Below are positions 8,049 to 17,606 of a stretch of 64,000 nucleotides of DNA, in pieces. The translations under genes were made by a program, and so were the position numbers. The stretch comes from Nocardioidaceae bacterium (GTDB taxonomy: Bacteria; Actinomycetota; Actinomycetes; Propionibacteriales; Nocardioidaceae), in contig JAQSWV010000033.1 in the NCBI GenBank assembly GCA_029266455.1, forward strand, positions 1-64,000, given 5' to 3'. How positions within the stretch are numbered: position 1 is the stretch's first letter; every line of letters begins with the position of its first letter. Under the pieces are notes generated by a model. It ran no database searches. It saw nothing but the letters and a program-made list of their open reading frames with translations, and was not told where the DNA came from.

Positions 8049-8969
8049 TCAGCGGTCTGTTGTCTCGTCCGCCTCGGACGCCGCGCCGCTGGGGGCAAGG
8101 AAGCGCAGCGCACCGGCGTGCACGGTCCACGACCGCCTCGTGTCGGGTCCGTGCAGCTCGCCGTCGACGTTCCAGCCGAACGGCGGTCCCGTCACCGTCA
8201 CCCGCTGTCCGCGGTAGGTCTGCACGTCCTGGCGCAGCCCGTGTCTGCCCATGCGCACCCCGAACGCGTAGGCGAAGCGCTTGGCCGGCGCCAGCGCGTA
8301 CGACAGCACGACGTCGACCAGGCCGTCGCACGGGTCGGCGTCGGGGGCGATCGGTGTGCCTCCCCCGACGAATCGGCCGTTGCCCACGGCCACCTGGAAC
8401 ACGTGGTGGCCTCCGGTGGCGACCACCACGTCGTCGACCACCACCCGCAGTCGCAGTCCCTTGCTCACGAAGCCCGCGCGAGCGGCGCCGAGCACGTACC
8501 CGAAGCGGCCGTAGCGGGGTTTCAGGTCCGCCGCCTCCTCGGCGGCGTCGACTCCGACGCCGATGTGGACCGCGTTCACCACCACCTCGCCGTCGTCCCC
8601 GACCAGCAGGTCGATCCGGCGCTCCTCCGCTGACGCGACCCCCCGCGCGGCCTCGGTCGGGTCCAAAGGCAGGTCGAGGGTGCGGGCGAAGTCGTTGCCC
8701 GTGCCGAGCGGCACCAGCGCCACGAGGGTGTCCGCGAGCCACCCCTCGGTCTGCAGCACGGTCGCGACCGCGTGCAGGCTGCCGTCGCCGCCGAAGACCA
8801 CGAGTGGACGTCCGTCGCGGTCGGCCAGGAGTGCGGGGAGTTCGTCGACGTCCTTGCAGGCTGCCACCTCCACGTCATGGGTCTGGCGGAGGACCTGCAG
8901 CGCTGCCTCCACGGCTTCGTCCTCACCGCCGCCGGCGGTGGCATTGGTGACGGCGAGCAGTCGGTCCAC
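8049..8969 (-). CDS. Diacylglycerol kinase/lipid kinase family protein (DagK catalytic domain)
   Basis: The 306-residue protein belongs to the DagK/YegS lipid-kinase family, which phosphorylates diacylglycerol or related lipids with ATP. The nucleotide-binding motifs [13 protein letters not shown] and [10 protein letters not shown] are intact, and the C-terminal beta domain contains [13 protein letters not shown] and the DGLVDVV stretch. Members supply phosphatidic acid or prenyl phosphates; the acceptor here is unknown. It has no membrane segment, so it is a peripheral enzyme. It is divergent from purA. Confidence 0.85.
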   Translation of the reverse strand: MDRLLAVTNATAGGGEDEAVEAALQVLRQTHDVEVAACKDVDELPALLADRDGRPLVVFGGDGSLHAVATVLQTEGWLADTLVALVPLGTGNDFARTLDLPLDPTEAARGVASAEERRIDLLVGDDGEVVVNAVHIGVGVDAAEEAADLKPRYGRFGYVLGAARAGFVSKGLRLRVVVDDVVVATGGHHVFQVAVGNGRFVGGGTPIAPDADPCDGLVDVVLSYALAPAKRFAYAFGVRMGRHGLRQDVQTYRGQRVTVTGPPFGWNVDGELHGPDTRRSWTVHAGALRFLAPSGAASEADETTDR

Positions 8970-9083
8970 ATGCGCAGGGTAGTCAGCGGCGCCTCTCGGC
9001 CGAGACGGGCGGAGTGCGAACCACCTGTTCGGTTACCCTTGCCCCGCCGATCAGCCGCCCGGCCGTACCGATGGAGGACTGCG

Positions 9084-10367
9084 ATGCCCGCCATCGTGAT
9101 CGTCGGCGCCCAGTGGGGTGACGAGGGCAAGGGCAAGGCGACCGACCAGCTCGGCAGCCGGGTCGACCACGTCGTGAAGTTCAACGGCGGCAACAACGCG
9201 GGCCACACCGTCGTCATCGGCGAGGAGAAGTACGCCCTGCACCTGCTGCCCAGCGGCATCCTCACGCCGGGCGTGGTACCGGTCATCGGCAACGGCGTCG
9301 TGGTCGACCTGTCGGTGTTGTTCGACGAGATCGACGCGCTCGAGGCCCGCGGGGTGGACACCTCCCGCCTGGTCCTGAGCGCCAACGCGCACCTGATCGC
9401 CCCCTACAACCGGGTGCTCGACAAGGTGGGCGAGCGGTTCCTCGGCTCTCGGCGCATCGGCACCACCGGGCGCGGCATCGGCCCGACGTACGCGGACAAG
9501 ATGAACCGCGTCGGCATCCGTGTGCAGGACCTCTTCGACGAGAAGATCCTGCTGCAGAAGGTCGAGAGTGCCCTGGAGCTGAAGAACCAGATGCTGACGA
9601 AGGTCTACAACCGTCGTGCCGTCGAGCCCGGTGAGATCCTCGACGAGCTGCTGCCCTTCGCCGACCGGGTCCGGCCGATGGTCGCCGACACGTCCCTGCT
9701 GCTCGAGGAGGCACTCGATGCCGGCAGCACCGTCCTGCTCGAGGCGGGCCAGGCCACGCTGCTCGACGTCGACCACGGCACCTACCCGTTCGTCACCTCG
9801 TCGTCGGCGACCTCAGGCGGCGCGTGCACCGGCTCCGGCATCCCCCCGACGCGGATCGACCGGGTCGCGGCCATCATCAAGGCCTACACGACCCGGGTCG
9901 GCGAGGGCCCCTTCCCGACCGAGCTGCACGACGCGGCCGGCGAGCACCTGCGCCAGACCGGCAGTGAGTTCGGCACCACGACCGGCAGGCCCCGCCGGTG
10001 CGGCTGGTTCGACGCGGTCATCGGCAGGTACGCCACCCGGGTCAACGGCGTGACCGACTTCGTGCTCACCAAGCTCGACGTGCTGACCGGCCTGGACACC
10101 GTGCCGGTCTGCGTCGCCTACGAGGTGGACGGGGAGCGCATGGACGAGATGCCGATGACCCAGACCGACTTCCACCACGCCGTTCCGATCTACGAGCACC
10201 TGCCCGGCTGGGACGAGGACATCACCGGTGCTCGCACCATCGAGGACCTGCCGGGCAACGCGCGGGCGTACGTGTCGCGGCTGGAGGAGATGATCGGACG
10301 CCCCATCTCCGTCGTGGGTGTCGGGCCGGACCGCGACGCCTCGGTCGTCGTGCGCGATCTGCTGTGA
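9084..10367 (+). CDS. purA: Adenylosuccinate synthetase
   Basis: PurA uses GTP and aspartate to turn IMP into adenylosuccinate, the first committed step to AMP. The 427-residue protein has the GTP P-loop [11 protein letters not shown], the loop [25 protein letters not shown] and RPRRCGWFD. The IMP-binding segment is unusual: [18 protein letters not shown] and SSSATSGGA stand where actinobacterial enzymes normally read EGGQGT/EGAQGT and SSNPTAGGA, and GSGIPPT replaces GSGIGPT. The catalytic Asp and His of the P-loop regions are present, so activity is expected. ATG 9084 has a GGAGG site at 9073. Confidence 0.93.
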   Translation: MPAIVIVGAQWGDEGKGKATDQLGSRVDHVVKFNGGNNAGHTVVIGEEKYALHLLPSGILTPGVVPVIGNGVVVDLSVLFDEIDALEARGVDTSRLVLSANAHLIAPYNRVLDKVGERFLGSRRIGTTGRGIGPTYADKMNRVGIRVQDLFDEKILLQKVESALELKNQMLTKVYNRRAVEPGEILDELLPFADRVRPMVADTSLLLEEALDAGSTVLLEAGQATLLDVDHGTYPFVTSSSATSGGACTGSGIPPTRIDRVAAIIKAYTTRVGEGPFPTELHDAAGEHLRQTGSEFGTTTGRPRRCGWFDAVIGRYATRVNGVTDFVLTKLDVLTGLDTVPVCVAYEVDGERMDEMPMTQTDFHHAVPIYEHLPGWDEDITGARTIEDLPGNARAYVSRLEEMIGRPISVVGVGPDRDASVVVRDLL

Positions 10368-10446
10368 GCCTGCGGCGAGCCTGCGGTGAGCCGGCGGTGC
10401 GGCCGGCGGTGCGGCCTGCGGCGAGGTCCGCGGTGAGGGGGGCGGC
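10368..10446. repeat. G/C-rich short-repeat spacer between purA and purD
   Basis: The 79-bp spacer is built from imperfect repeats of GCCTGCGGTGAG/GCCGGCGGTGCG-type words. It is probably a slippage-prone spacer. It ends in a G-rich stretch that serves as the purD ribosome-binding region. No hairpin stands out. Confidence 0.5.
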
Positions 10447-11712
10447 ATGAGGGTCCTGGTGATCGGTTCGGGTGGTCGTGAGCACGCGCTGGTCCTGGCC
10501 CTCGCCCGCGACCTCGCCGTCGACGAGGTGCACGCGGCACCGGGCAACCCGGGCATGGCCGCCGCCGCCCGCCTGCACCCGGTGGACCCCCTCGACGGTG
10601 GCCGGGTGGCTGAGCTGGCCACCTCGCTCCCGGTCGATCTCGTCGTGATCGGTCCGGAGGCGCCGCTTGTCGCCGGTGTCGCCGACGCCGTACGTGCGGC
10701 CGGGGTCGCCTGCTTCGGGCCCAGCGCCGAGGCCGCCCGGCTGGAGGGCTCCAAGGCGTTCGCCAAGGAGGTGATGGCCGCCGCGGGCGTGCCCACCGCC
10801 ATGGCGCACATCTGTGCCGGGATCCCCGCCGTCGAGGCGGCGTTGGACGCGTTCGGTCCGCCGTACGTGGTGAAGGACGACGGGCTGGCGGCCGGCAAGG
10901 GCGTGGTGGTGACCGACGACCGGGAGTCGGCGCTCGCGCACGCCCGGACCTGTCTGGGCGGTCCCGCCGCGGATGCCGGTGGTCGCACGGTGGTGGTCGA
11001 GGAGTTTCTCGACGGGCCCGAGGTGTCGGTGTTCGGCGTCACCGACGGGCGAACGGTGGTGCCGCTGATGCCGGCCCAGGACTTCAAGCGGCTCGGGGAC
11101 GGCGACACCGGCCCCAACACCGGAGGGATGGGTGCCTACGCCCCCCTGTCCTGGGTGCCCGACGGCCTCGTTGCCGAGGTGACGGACCGGGTGCTTCGGC
11201 CGACGGTCTCCGAGATGGCCCGGCGCGGGACACCGTTCGCCGGGCTGCTGTACGCCGGACTGGCGCTGAGCACCCGCGGCATGCGGGTGGTCGAGTTCAA
11301 TGCGCGCTTCGGCGATCCCGAGACCCAGGTGGTGCTGCCTCTGCTCGAGTCCTCGCTGGGAACCCTGCTGTACGCCGCCGCAACCGGCCGCCTCGACGAC
11401 CTGCCGGCCCTGCGCTGGCGCCGGGAGGCGGCGGTCACCGTGGTGGTGGCCTCGCCCGGGTACCCGGAGTCGGCGCGCACCGGTGACCCGGTCACCGGCC
11501 TCGACCGGGCCGCGGGCTGCGACGGCGTCCATCTCGTGCATGCCGGGACTGCGGTGCACGACGGCGAGCTGGTCACCGCTGGTGGCCGGGTGCTGGCGGT
11601 CACGGCGGTGGGGGCCGACGTGGGCGAGGCGCGGGCGCGGGCCTACGTGGGCGTCGGCCAGGTGCGCCTCGACGGCGCGCAGTACCGGTCCGACATCGCG
11701 GCGGGACGCTAG
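10447..11712 (+). CDS. purD: Phosphoribosylamine-glycine ligase
   Basis: PurD condenses phosphoribosylamine and glycine with ATP to form GAR. The 421-residue protein has the N-domain motif VIGSGGREHALV, GPEAPLVAG, an ATP-grasp region with DGLAAGKGVVV, the loop FLDGPEVSVF, the signature DFKRLGDGDTGPNTGGMGAY, and VEFNARFGDPETQVVLPL. Length and motif order are normal. The stop is followed after 80 bp by the purB start on the same strand, so the two could be co-transcribed with purA. Confidence 0.95.
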   Translation: MRVLVIGSGGREHALVLALARDLAVDEVHAAPGNPGMAAAARLHPVDPLDGGRVAELATSLPVDLVVIGPEAPLVAGVADAVRAAGVACFGPSAEAARLEGSKAFAKEVMAAAGVPTAMAHICAGIPAVEAALDAFGPPYVVKDDGLAAGKGVVVTDDRESALAHARTCLGGPAADAGGRTVVVEEFLDGPEVSVFGVTDGRTVVPLMPAQDFKRLGDGDTGPNTGGMGAYAPLSWVPDGLVAEVTDRVLRPTVSEMARRGTPFAGLLYAGLALSTRGMRVVEFNARFGDPETQVVLPLLESSLGTLLYAAATGRLDDLPALRWRREAAVTVVVASPGYPESARTGDPVTGLDRAAGCDGVHLVHAGTAVHDGELVTAGGRVLAVTAVGADVGEARARAYVGVGQVRLDGAQYRSDIAAGR

Positions 11713-11792
11713 GCGTGCAGCCGGGCCCGGGGCGGGCGCAGCGTTTCCGTGCAGTCGACGACGTGGGGAACGACGTGCGGGACACTGGGCCC

Positions 11793-13217
11793 GTGCCCTC
11801 GATCCCCAACGTCCTGGCGCACCGGTACGCGTCGGCGCCGATGGTCGGCCTGTGGTCGCCCGAGCACAAGGTGGTGCTCGAGCGGCGGCTATGGATAGCG
11901 GTGCTCACGGCGCAACGCGACCTCGGTGTCGACGTGCCCGACGGTGTGGTGGCCGACTACGAAGCCGCCGTCGAGAAGGTCGACCTGGTGTCGATCGCCG
12001 AGCGGGAACGGGTCACGCGCCACGACGTCAAGGCGCGCATCGAGGAGTTCAACGCCCTCGCCGGCCACGAGCATGTGCACAAGGGCATGACCTCGCGCGA
12101 CCTGACCGAGAACGTCGAGCAGCTACAGGTGCGCGACTCGCTGCTCCTCGTCCGGGACCGCGCGGTGGCCGCGCTCGCCCGGCTGGCCCGACTCGCCGTC
12201 CAGTACCGCGACACCGTGATGGCGGGGCGCAGCCACAACGTCGCAGCGCAGGCGACGACACTGGGCAAGCGTTTCGCGACGGTCGCCGACGAGCTGCTGG
12301 TGGCGGTCGAGCGGGTCGAGGAGCTCGTCGCGCGTTATCCGCTGCGCGGCATCAAGGGGCCGGTCGGCACCGCCCAGGACATGCTCGACCTGCTGGACGG
12401 CGATCCGCAGCGCCTGGCTGCGCTCGAGCACCGCGTCGCCGAGCACCTGGGGTTCAGCCGGGTCCTGACCAGCGTGGGTCAGGTCTATCCCCGCTCCGTG
12501 GACCTCGACGCGGTGACGGCGCTGGCCCAGCTGGTGGCTGGTCCGTCCAACCTGGCCACCACGATCAGGTTGATGGCCGGCAACGAGCTCGTGACGGAAG
12601 GCTTCCAGCCCGGGCAGGTCGGGTCGTCGGCGATGCCGCACAAGATGAACACCCGATCGTGCGAACGCGTGAACGGGTTGGCCGTGGTCGTGCGCGGCTG
12701 CGGAGCGATGATCGGTGAGCTGGCCGGCGACCAGTGGAACGAGGGCGACGTGTCCGACTCCGTCGTCCGCCGCGTGGCGCTGCCGGACGCCTTCCTGGCC
12801 ACCGACGGACTCTTCGAGACGATGCTCACGGTGCTCGACGAGTTCGGCGCCTTCCCGGCCGTCGTGGCCCGCGAGCTCGACCGGTACCTGCCGTTCCTGG
12901 CGACGACCAGAGTGCTCATGCACGCCGTACGCCACGGGGTCGGTCGCGAGCAGGCTCACGCCGCCGTCAAGGAGCATGCGGTGGCGGTGGCACTGGCCAT
13001 GCGCGAGCAGGGCGCCGAGAGCAACGACCTGCTCGACCGGCTGGCCGCCGACCCACGGCTGCGGCTCTCCCGGGACGACCTGGCCGAGGCGGTCGCGTCG
13101 CCGCTGTCGTTCACCGGCGCGGCGACCGGTCAGGTCGACGCGGTCGTCGGCAGGGTCGAGGCACTGGCCGCGCGGCACCCGTCTGCGGCCGCCTACGTCC
13201 CCGACGCGATCCTCTAG
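11793..13217 (+). CDS. purB: Adenylosuccinate lyase
   Basis: PurB catalyses two steps: SAICAR to AICAR plus fumarate, and adenylosuccinate to AMP plus fumarate. The 474-residue product is an all-helical fumarase/aspartase-superfamily enzyme. The signature SSAMPHKMNTRSCERV carries the flexible catalytic loop, and HKGMTSRDLTENVEQLQ and AGRSHNVAAQATTLGKR provide the other catalytic residues. GTG 11793 is chosen because IPNVLAHRYASAPM follows directly; further GTG codons upstream would add poorly conserved sequence. Confidence 0.94.
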   Translation: MPSIPNVLAHRYASAPMVGLWSPEHKVVLERRLWIAVLTAQRDLGVDVPDGVVADYEAAVEKVDLVSIAERERVTRHDVKARIEEFNALAGHEHVHKGMTSRDLTENVEQLQVRDSLLLVRDRAVAALARLARLAVQYRDTVMAGRSHNVAAQATTLGKRFATVADELLVAVERVEELVARYPLRGIKGPVGTAQDMLDLLDGDPQRLAALEHRVAEHLGFSRVLTSVGQVYPRSVDLDAVTALAQLVAGPSNLATTIRLMAGNELVTEGFQPGQVGSSAMPHKMNTRSCERVNGLAVVVRGCGAMIGELAGDQWNEGDVSDSVVRRVALPDAFLATDGLFETMLTVLDEFGAFPAVVARELDRYLPFLATTRVLMHAVRHGVGREQAHAAVKEHAVAVALAMREQGAESNDLLDRLAADPRLRLSRDDLAEAVASPLSFTGAATGQVDAVVGRVEALAARHPSAAAYVPDAIL

Positions 13218-13245
13218 TCCGGATCGGCTGGCTGTACGTGCCCGG

Positions 13246-13857
13246 TCAGTCCAGCGCGAACGACCCGGTGACGATCTCGCCGGCCGGCTGGTACGTACCG
13301 ATCATCACCCCGGTCGTGGACACCGTGCTGTCGACGAGCCGCAGCCCGGCCGGGACGGCGCCGTCGGCGAACAGCCGCTTGCCGGTGCCGAGGACCACGG
13401 GGAACACCATCAGGCGGTACTCGTCCACCAGGTCGTGGCGCAGCAGCGTCTGGATGAGCCCGCCGCTCCCGTGCACCTGGAGCTCAGGGCCGTCCTGCTG
13501 CTTGAGCGCCGCGATGCCGTCGGCTGCATCCCCCTCGATCAGGACCGAGTTGGTCCACTCCAGCACGGGACGACTGCGCGACGCGACGTGCTTGGTGGCA
13601 TCGTTGAACGGCTTGGCTCCCTCCTCCTCGGAGGCGTGCGGCCAGTGTGCGGCGAAGATGTCGTAGGTCCGGCGTCCGAGAACGAGGTCGAACGGCACGC
13701 TTGTCGCCGCGCCCATGACGTCACCCATGGTCTCGTCCCAGTAGTTCACCGACCACCCGCCGTGCGTGAAGCCACCGTCGTCGTCCTCTCCCGGCCCGCC
13801 CGGCGCCTGCATGACGCCGTCGAGGGTCAGGAACGTGCTCACGATCAGCTTTCTCAT
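13246..13857 (-). CDS. Dihydrofolate-reductase-like (RibD C-terminal domain) protein
   Basis: The 203-residue protein belongs to the RibD-C/YyaP-like DHFR superfamily, NADPH-dependent reductases of mostly unknown substrate. Visible motifs are the N-terminal KLIVSTFLTLDGVMQ, VLGRRTYDIFAAHWP, the dinucleotide-contact region LQVHGSGGLIQTLL and DEYRLMVFPVVLGTGKRLF. The ATG at 13857 is preceded by a GAGAGGA site and begins right at the conserved strand. It is not a folA gene: the folate-binding residues of true DHFR are not evident. It lies between purB and an SRPBCC gene without clear linkage. Confidence 0.8.
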   Translation of the reverse strand: MRKLIVSTFLTLDGVMQAPGGPGEDDDGGFTHGGWSVNYWDETMGDVMGAATSVPFDLVLGRRTYDIFAAHWPHASEEEGAKPFNDATKHVASRSRPVLEWTNSVLIEGDAADGIAALKQQDGPELQVHGSGGLIQTLLRHDLVDEYRLMVFPVVLGTGKRLFADGAVPAGLRLVDSTVSTTGVMIGTYQPAGEIVTGSFALD

Positions 13858-14009
13858 CTCTTGTCCTCTCGACACATCCGGTGCTCCGGTTGGCTCTTGC
13901 GGAGTAGACGGCTCGCAGCCGCAGAACTCATCTGCCTGCGCTGGTTGCCGTACGACCGCTGCACGAGACGCGCTGGTGTCGTTCGGCACGACGGTGACAC
14001 CATGCCACG

Positions 14010-14552
14010 GTGCGAGTCACCGACCTTCAGCCGGACACGCTCGTGCACGTGGGTCTCGCCTCGGCGACCGCGCTCACCCGGGGCAGCCGGAGGCTGCTCG
14101 GCGGCCGCCTCGACCCGTGCGGGGTCGCTCGCGTCCACCTCTGGTTCGACGCGGCTCCGGAGCGGGTGTGGCCGGTGCTCGTCGACGGTTCCCGGTACGG
14201 CGAGTGGGTGGTCGGGGTCAAGCCGGTGCGAGCGGTGGACACCGGCTGGCCCCGGCCGGGAGCGTCGCTGCACTACGCGATCGGGGCCGGCCCCGTCCAG
14301 GTGCAGGACCGCACCACGGTCCGGCACAGCTGTCCCGAGCAGATGCTGGACCTCGACATCGGTGGGCCGCTGGGCTCCGTGCGGGTGCTGATCCGGCTCC
14401 AGCAGTCGGGCGGCCGGACGCTGGTGACCCTGGACGAGTACCCCGACGGGGGCCTGCTGCGCCTGCTGCACACCCCTGTCGGCTCCGCTGCCTTCGCCGC
14501 GCGCGGCGTGCTCATGCTGCACCGGCTGCGCGCGCTGACGAGGACCGGCTGA
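14010..14552 (+). CDS. SRPBCC (START-like) family protein
   Basis: The 180-residue protein has the helix-grip start RVHLWFDAAPERVWPVLVD and the following SRYGEWVVGV, typical of polyketide cyclase/SRPBCC ligand-binding folds. The next strands end near LVTLDEYP, before the long C-terminal helix. Such proteins bind hydrophobic ligands in the cytoplasm. It converges with the FAD oxidoreductase at 14599-16176, a pairing common in actinobacteria. A shared hydrophobic or carotenoid-like substrate is possible but unproven. It starts with GTG. Confidence 0.75.
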   Translation: MRVTDLQPDTLVHVGLASATALTRGSRRLLGGRLDPCGVARVHLWFDAAPERVWPVLVDGSRYGEWVVGVKPVRAVDTGWPRPGASLHYAIGAGPVQVQDRTTVRHSCPEQMLDLDIGGPLGSVRVLIRLQQSGGRTLVTLDEYPDGGLLRLLHTPVGSAAFAARGVLMLHRLRALTRTG

Positions 14553-14598
14553 GCCGGTAGTCGCGGTGGGGCGGGTCGCTCGCCAGGGCCGGCGGAGC

Positions 14599-16176
14599 TC
14601 AGCCGGTCGTCCGGCGGCGCAGCCGGGCACCGGCGAGCGCGGCACGGGCGGCATTGGCGCCCGGCGCGCCGTGCACGCCGCCACCGGGGTGGGCCGAGGC
14701 GCTGGCGAGGTACAGACCCCGCACCGGCGTGTTCGCGCGGCCCAGCCCCGGCGCCGGCCGGAAGACTAGGGACTGGTGCAGCTGGGCCGTCCCGCCGTTG
14801 ACGGCACCCCGCACCAGGTTGGCGTCCCGCCGCTCGAGCTCGGTCGGGGACAGCACCCGGCGGGCGCTCACCCGTTCGCCGAAGCCGGGCGCGTACCTCT
14901 CGATGCGGGCCTGCATCCGGTCGGCGAAGCGCTCGGCGTCGCCGCCGTCCCAGTCCCCTTTCAAGCCGTCCGGCCCCGCGTCGGAGCGGACCCGCTGCGG
15001 CACGTGCGTGTACGCCCACATCGACTCCGTGCCGGCGGGCGAGCGGGTGGGGTCGGTGGTGGTCATCTGCCCGGTCAGCAGGAACGGGTGCGACGGGATG
15101 TACCCGGCGGCCACCTGCGCCGACTCCAGGCTCAGCTCGTCCAGCCCGTTGCAGATGTGCACGCAGCCGGGCAGCACGTCCGGGGCCGGGTCCCACGGGA
15201 CCGGTCCGGACAGGGCCCAGTCGACCTTGACGGTGGCGGGGTCCCAGGCGAAGCGCCGCATCCCGCGCCGCGTCCGCGCCGGCAGGTGCTCCCACGCGAC
15301 GAGATCGCCGTACAAGGAGGTGGCCGAGACGTCGGCCAGCACGGCACGGCCGACGAGGATCCGCTCGCCGAGGGCCGTGGTGACCGCGGCGGCCCGCCGG
15401 TTCCGCACCTCGATGCCGGTGACCTCCACCCGGGTCCGCACCACACCCCCGCGTGACGTCAGCCGTCGCAGCAGCGCGTCGCTCAGCGCCCCGGCGCCAC
15501 CCTCGGGGACCGGGAACCCGACGGTCTGGGCGAGCATGGTCATGATCCAGCCGAACACCCCTGAGCCCGCCCCCTCGGGGGAGAAGTCGGCGTGCATCGC
15601 GTTCCCGGCGAGCAGCACGCCGGGGCCCTCCCCGGCGAACCGCTCCTCGACCAGTCGCCGGACCGGAACCAGCAGCATCCGCGCGGTCTCCAGACCTGAC
15701 TCGGTGCCCAGCCGGGCCAGTAGCGGCAGCCCGTGACGCACCGGCGGGAAGGGGGACAGCAGCGCGCCGGTCAGATGGCCGTCCAGGCGGTCCCACTGGG
15801 CGACCAGATCGTGCCAGGCCCGCCCGTCGCCGGCCTGCGCGCGCTCGAAGCCGGCCGCGGTGGCCGCACGGTCCCGATGCAGCAGAGCCCAGCGTCCTCC
15901 CGGCAACGGGTTGCCGAGCACGGCGGGGGCGTGCCTCCACACCAGGCCGTGCGCGCCCAGGTCGAGCGCGGCCAGGGCGGGGGAGGCGGCGCCGAACGGG
16001 TAGAACGCGCTGAAGGTGTCCTGCACGAACCCGTCCCGGAGCTCGGAGTCGCTGCGCACGGCACCGCCCACCGTCGGCTGCTCCTCGAGCACCAGCACCG
16101 ACCAGCCCGCGTCGGCCAGGAGGTTGGCGGCCACCAGGCCGTTCACCCCGGCTCCGACGACCACGGCATCCGGCAC
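14599..16176 (-). CDS. NAD(P)/FAD-dependent oxidoreductase of the phytoene-desaturase type
   Basis: The 525-residue flavoprotein begins with a Rossmann motif VVVGAGVNGLVAANLLA and LEEQPTVGGAVRS. It continues with the substrate domain and ends with the FAD-closing motif GLYLASASAHPGGGVHG, as in CrtI/phytoene dehydrogenases and retinol saturases. No crt biosynthesis genes are nearby, so it is more likely a desaturase or isomerase of another isoprenoid or lipid. It is the only gene on its strand here and converges with the SRPBCC gene. Confidence 0.8.
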   Translation of the reverse strand: MPDAVVVGAGVNGLVAANLLADAGWSVLVLEEQPTVGGAVRSDSELRDGFVQDTFSAFYPFGAASPALAALDLGAHGLVWRHAPAVLGNPLPGGRWALLHRDRAATAAGFERAQAGDGRAWHDLVAQWDRLDGHLTGALLSPFPPVRHGLPLLARLGTESGLETARMLLVPVRRLVEERFAGEGPGVLLAGNAMHADFSPEGAGSGVFGWIMTMLAQTVGFPVPEGGAGALSDALLRRLTSRGGVVRTRVEVTGIEVRNRRAAAVTTALGERILVGRAVLADVSATSLYGDLVAWEHLPARTRRGMRRFAWDPATVKVDWALSGPVPWDPAPDVLPGCVHICNGLDELSLESAQVAAGYIPSHPFLLTGQMTTTDPTRSPAGTESMWAYTHVPQRVRSDAGPDGLKGDWDGGDAERFADRMQARIERYAPGFGERVSARRVLSPTELERRDANLVRGAVNGGTAQLHQSLVFRPAPGLGRANTPVRGLYLASASAHPGGGVHGAPGANAARAALAGARLRRRTTG

Positions 16177-16316
16177 CCGGCCATTGTCGCGCCTCGTGCC
16201 GCGCCCTGCGCCTCACCCCTGTGCCGTCGCCTGTGGCCTGCGCTGGTGCGGGCTCCCCGTATGCAGCCCGCTGTCGAGATGCCACGACCGCCGCGGTGGG
16301 CCGGACGTCGCCGCCC

Positions 16317-16332
16317 TACGATCCCGGGGGTG
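16317..16332 (+). promoter_or_regulatory. Leaderless -10 element of purC
   Basis: TACGAT (16317-16322) lies 7 nt before the GTG start. Together these match the TAnnnT-N7-RTG pattern that places the transcription start at the first codon. No ribosome-binding site is present. Confidence 0.55.
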
Positions 16333-17268
16333 ACCGCAGAAACCTCGGGCGCGATCCCCGAGCCGATCCCTGAGCCGATCCCTGAGCCGATCCCCGGGCC
16401 GATCCCCGGGGCCTCGCACGTGCACAGCGGCAAGGTCCGGGACCTGTACGCGCTGGCCGACGGGACCCTGCTGATGGTCGCGAGCGACCGGATCTCCGCC
16501 TACGACCACGTCCTTGCGCCACCGATCCCGGACAAGGGGGCTGTGCTGACGCGGCTGTCCCTGTGGTGGTTCGACCAGCTGGCCGACCTGTTGCCGCACC
16601 ACATCGTGTCCACCGCGCTCCCGGCCGGTGCACCCGCCGAGTGGGCCGGGCGGGCGGTGGTGGTCGAGCGGCTCGCCATGGTGCCGGTCGAGTGCGTCGC
16701 ACGCGGCTACCTGGCCGGCTCCGGCGTGTCGGCGTACGAGGCATCGGGTGAGGTCTGCGGAGTGCGGCTGCCGGCCGGCCTGGTCGAGGGGTCGGCCCTG
16801 CCGGCGCCGATCTTCACCCCGACCACCAAGGCCGCACTCGGCAGCCACGACGAGCCGATGCGGTACTCCGAGGTCGAGGCGCAGGTGGGGCCCGAGCTTG
16901 CCGCCGAGCTGCGCCGCATCACCCTCGACGTGTACCGGCGAGGCCACGAGATCGCCGCGGCCCAGGGCATCATCGTGGCCGACACCAAGATCGAGATCGG
17001 TCGCCGGGCCGACGGGACCCTGGTGCTGGCCGATGAGGTGCTCACGCCCGACTCCTCGCGGTTCTGGCCGCTCGACTCGTGGGCGCCCGGCGGGCCGCAA
17101 CCCTCCTACGACAAGCAGTACGTGCGCGACTGGCTGGTGTCCCCCGCGAGCGGCTGGGACCCGGCGTCGGGCGAGTCGCCGCCCCGTTTGCCGGACGAGG
17201 TCGTCGCTGCCACGCGGAAGCGGTACGTCGAGTCGTACGAGCGGCTCACCGGCGAGACGTTCGGCTGA
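16330..17268 (+). CDS. purC: Phosphoribosylaminoimidazole-succinocarboxamide synthase
   Basis: PurC joins CAIR and aspartate with ATP to make SAICAR. The 312-residue protein contains HSGKVRDLY, the metal/ATP loops [13 protein letters not shown] and [29 protein letters not shown], and the substrate loop [11 protein letters not shown] ending in [14 protein letters not shown]. The first 28 residues are peculiar: a proline-rich (IPEP)n/(IPGP)n tract encoded by 12-bp repeats (16360-16415) precedes the conserved core. The start could therefore be internal only if HVHSGKV were reached by a GTG near 16420. A leaderless -10 favours GTG 16330. Confidence 0.94.
   Translation: MTAETSGAIPEPIPEPIPEPIPGPIPGASHVHSGKVRDLYALADGTLLMVASDRISAYDHVLAPPIPDKGAVLTRLSLWWFDQLADLLPHHIVSTALPAGAPAEWAGRAVVVERLAMVPVECVARGYLAGSGVSAYEASGEVCGVRLPAGLVEGSALPAPIFTPTTKAALGSHDEPMRYSEVEAQVGPELAAELRRITLDVYRRGHEIAAAQGIIVADTKIEIGRRADGTLVLADEVLTPDSSRFWPLDSWAPGGPQPSYDKQYVRDWLVSPASGWDPASGESPPRLPDEVVAATRKRYVESYERLTGETFG
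16360..16415 (+). repeat. 12-bp coding repeat at the start of purC
   Basis: About 4.5 copies of ATCCCTGAGCCG and its variants (CGAG, CCGG) lie in frame and encode an [19 protein letters not shown] tract. A 12-bp period keeps the frame, so copy number can vary without loss of purC. Confidence 0.8.
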
Positions 17269-17354
17269 GCCCCGTCATCCGCCGGGTGCCGACGGGGGTC
17301 TCCTAGACTCGGGTGTCAGCAGCCCGTCCTCGCCTCGCCCCGTTAGGAGCGCCC

Positions 17355-17606
17355 GTGCCCCGCGTCGTCGTGGACGTCATGCTCAAGCCCGAGATCCTCG
17401 ACCCGCAGGGCAAGGCGGTGCACGGCGCGCTGTTCCGCCTCGGCTTCGAGGGTGTCGTCGACGTCCGGCAGGGCAAGCGCTTCGAGCTGGAGGTCGAGGG
17501 CGAGCTGACGCCCGACCGGTTGGCCGACGTACGCAGGATCGCCGAGACGCTGCTGTCGAACCCGGTGATCGAGGACTTCGCGGTCCGTGTGGAGGCAGAG
17601 GCATGA
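17355..17606 (+). CDS. purS: Phosphoribosylformylglycinamidine synthase subunit PurS
   Basis: PurS is the small subunit that bridges PurQ and PurL and channels ammonia in FGAM synthesis. The 83-residue protein has the expected length, with the strand [19 protein letters not shown] and the [10 protein letters not shown] segment. GTG 17355 follows TAGGAGCG, a fair ribosome-binding site. The stop overlaps the purQ start (ATGA), so the two are translationally coupled. A TAGACT hexamer at about 17303 may be its own -10. Confidence 0.93.
   Translation: MPRVVVDVMLKPEILDPQGKAVHGALFRLGFEGVVDVRQGKRFELEVEGELTPDRLADVRRIAETLLSNPVIEDFAVRVEAEA

Noticed and set aside
7828-8742. 304-codon frame on the minus strand in the tandem-repeat region
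   Set aside because: Composed of Arg/Gly/Pro shadow sequence and overlaps the diacylglycerol-kinase gene in another frame.
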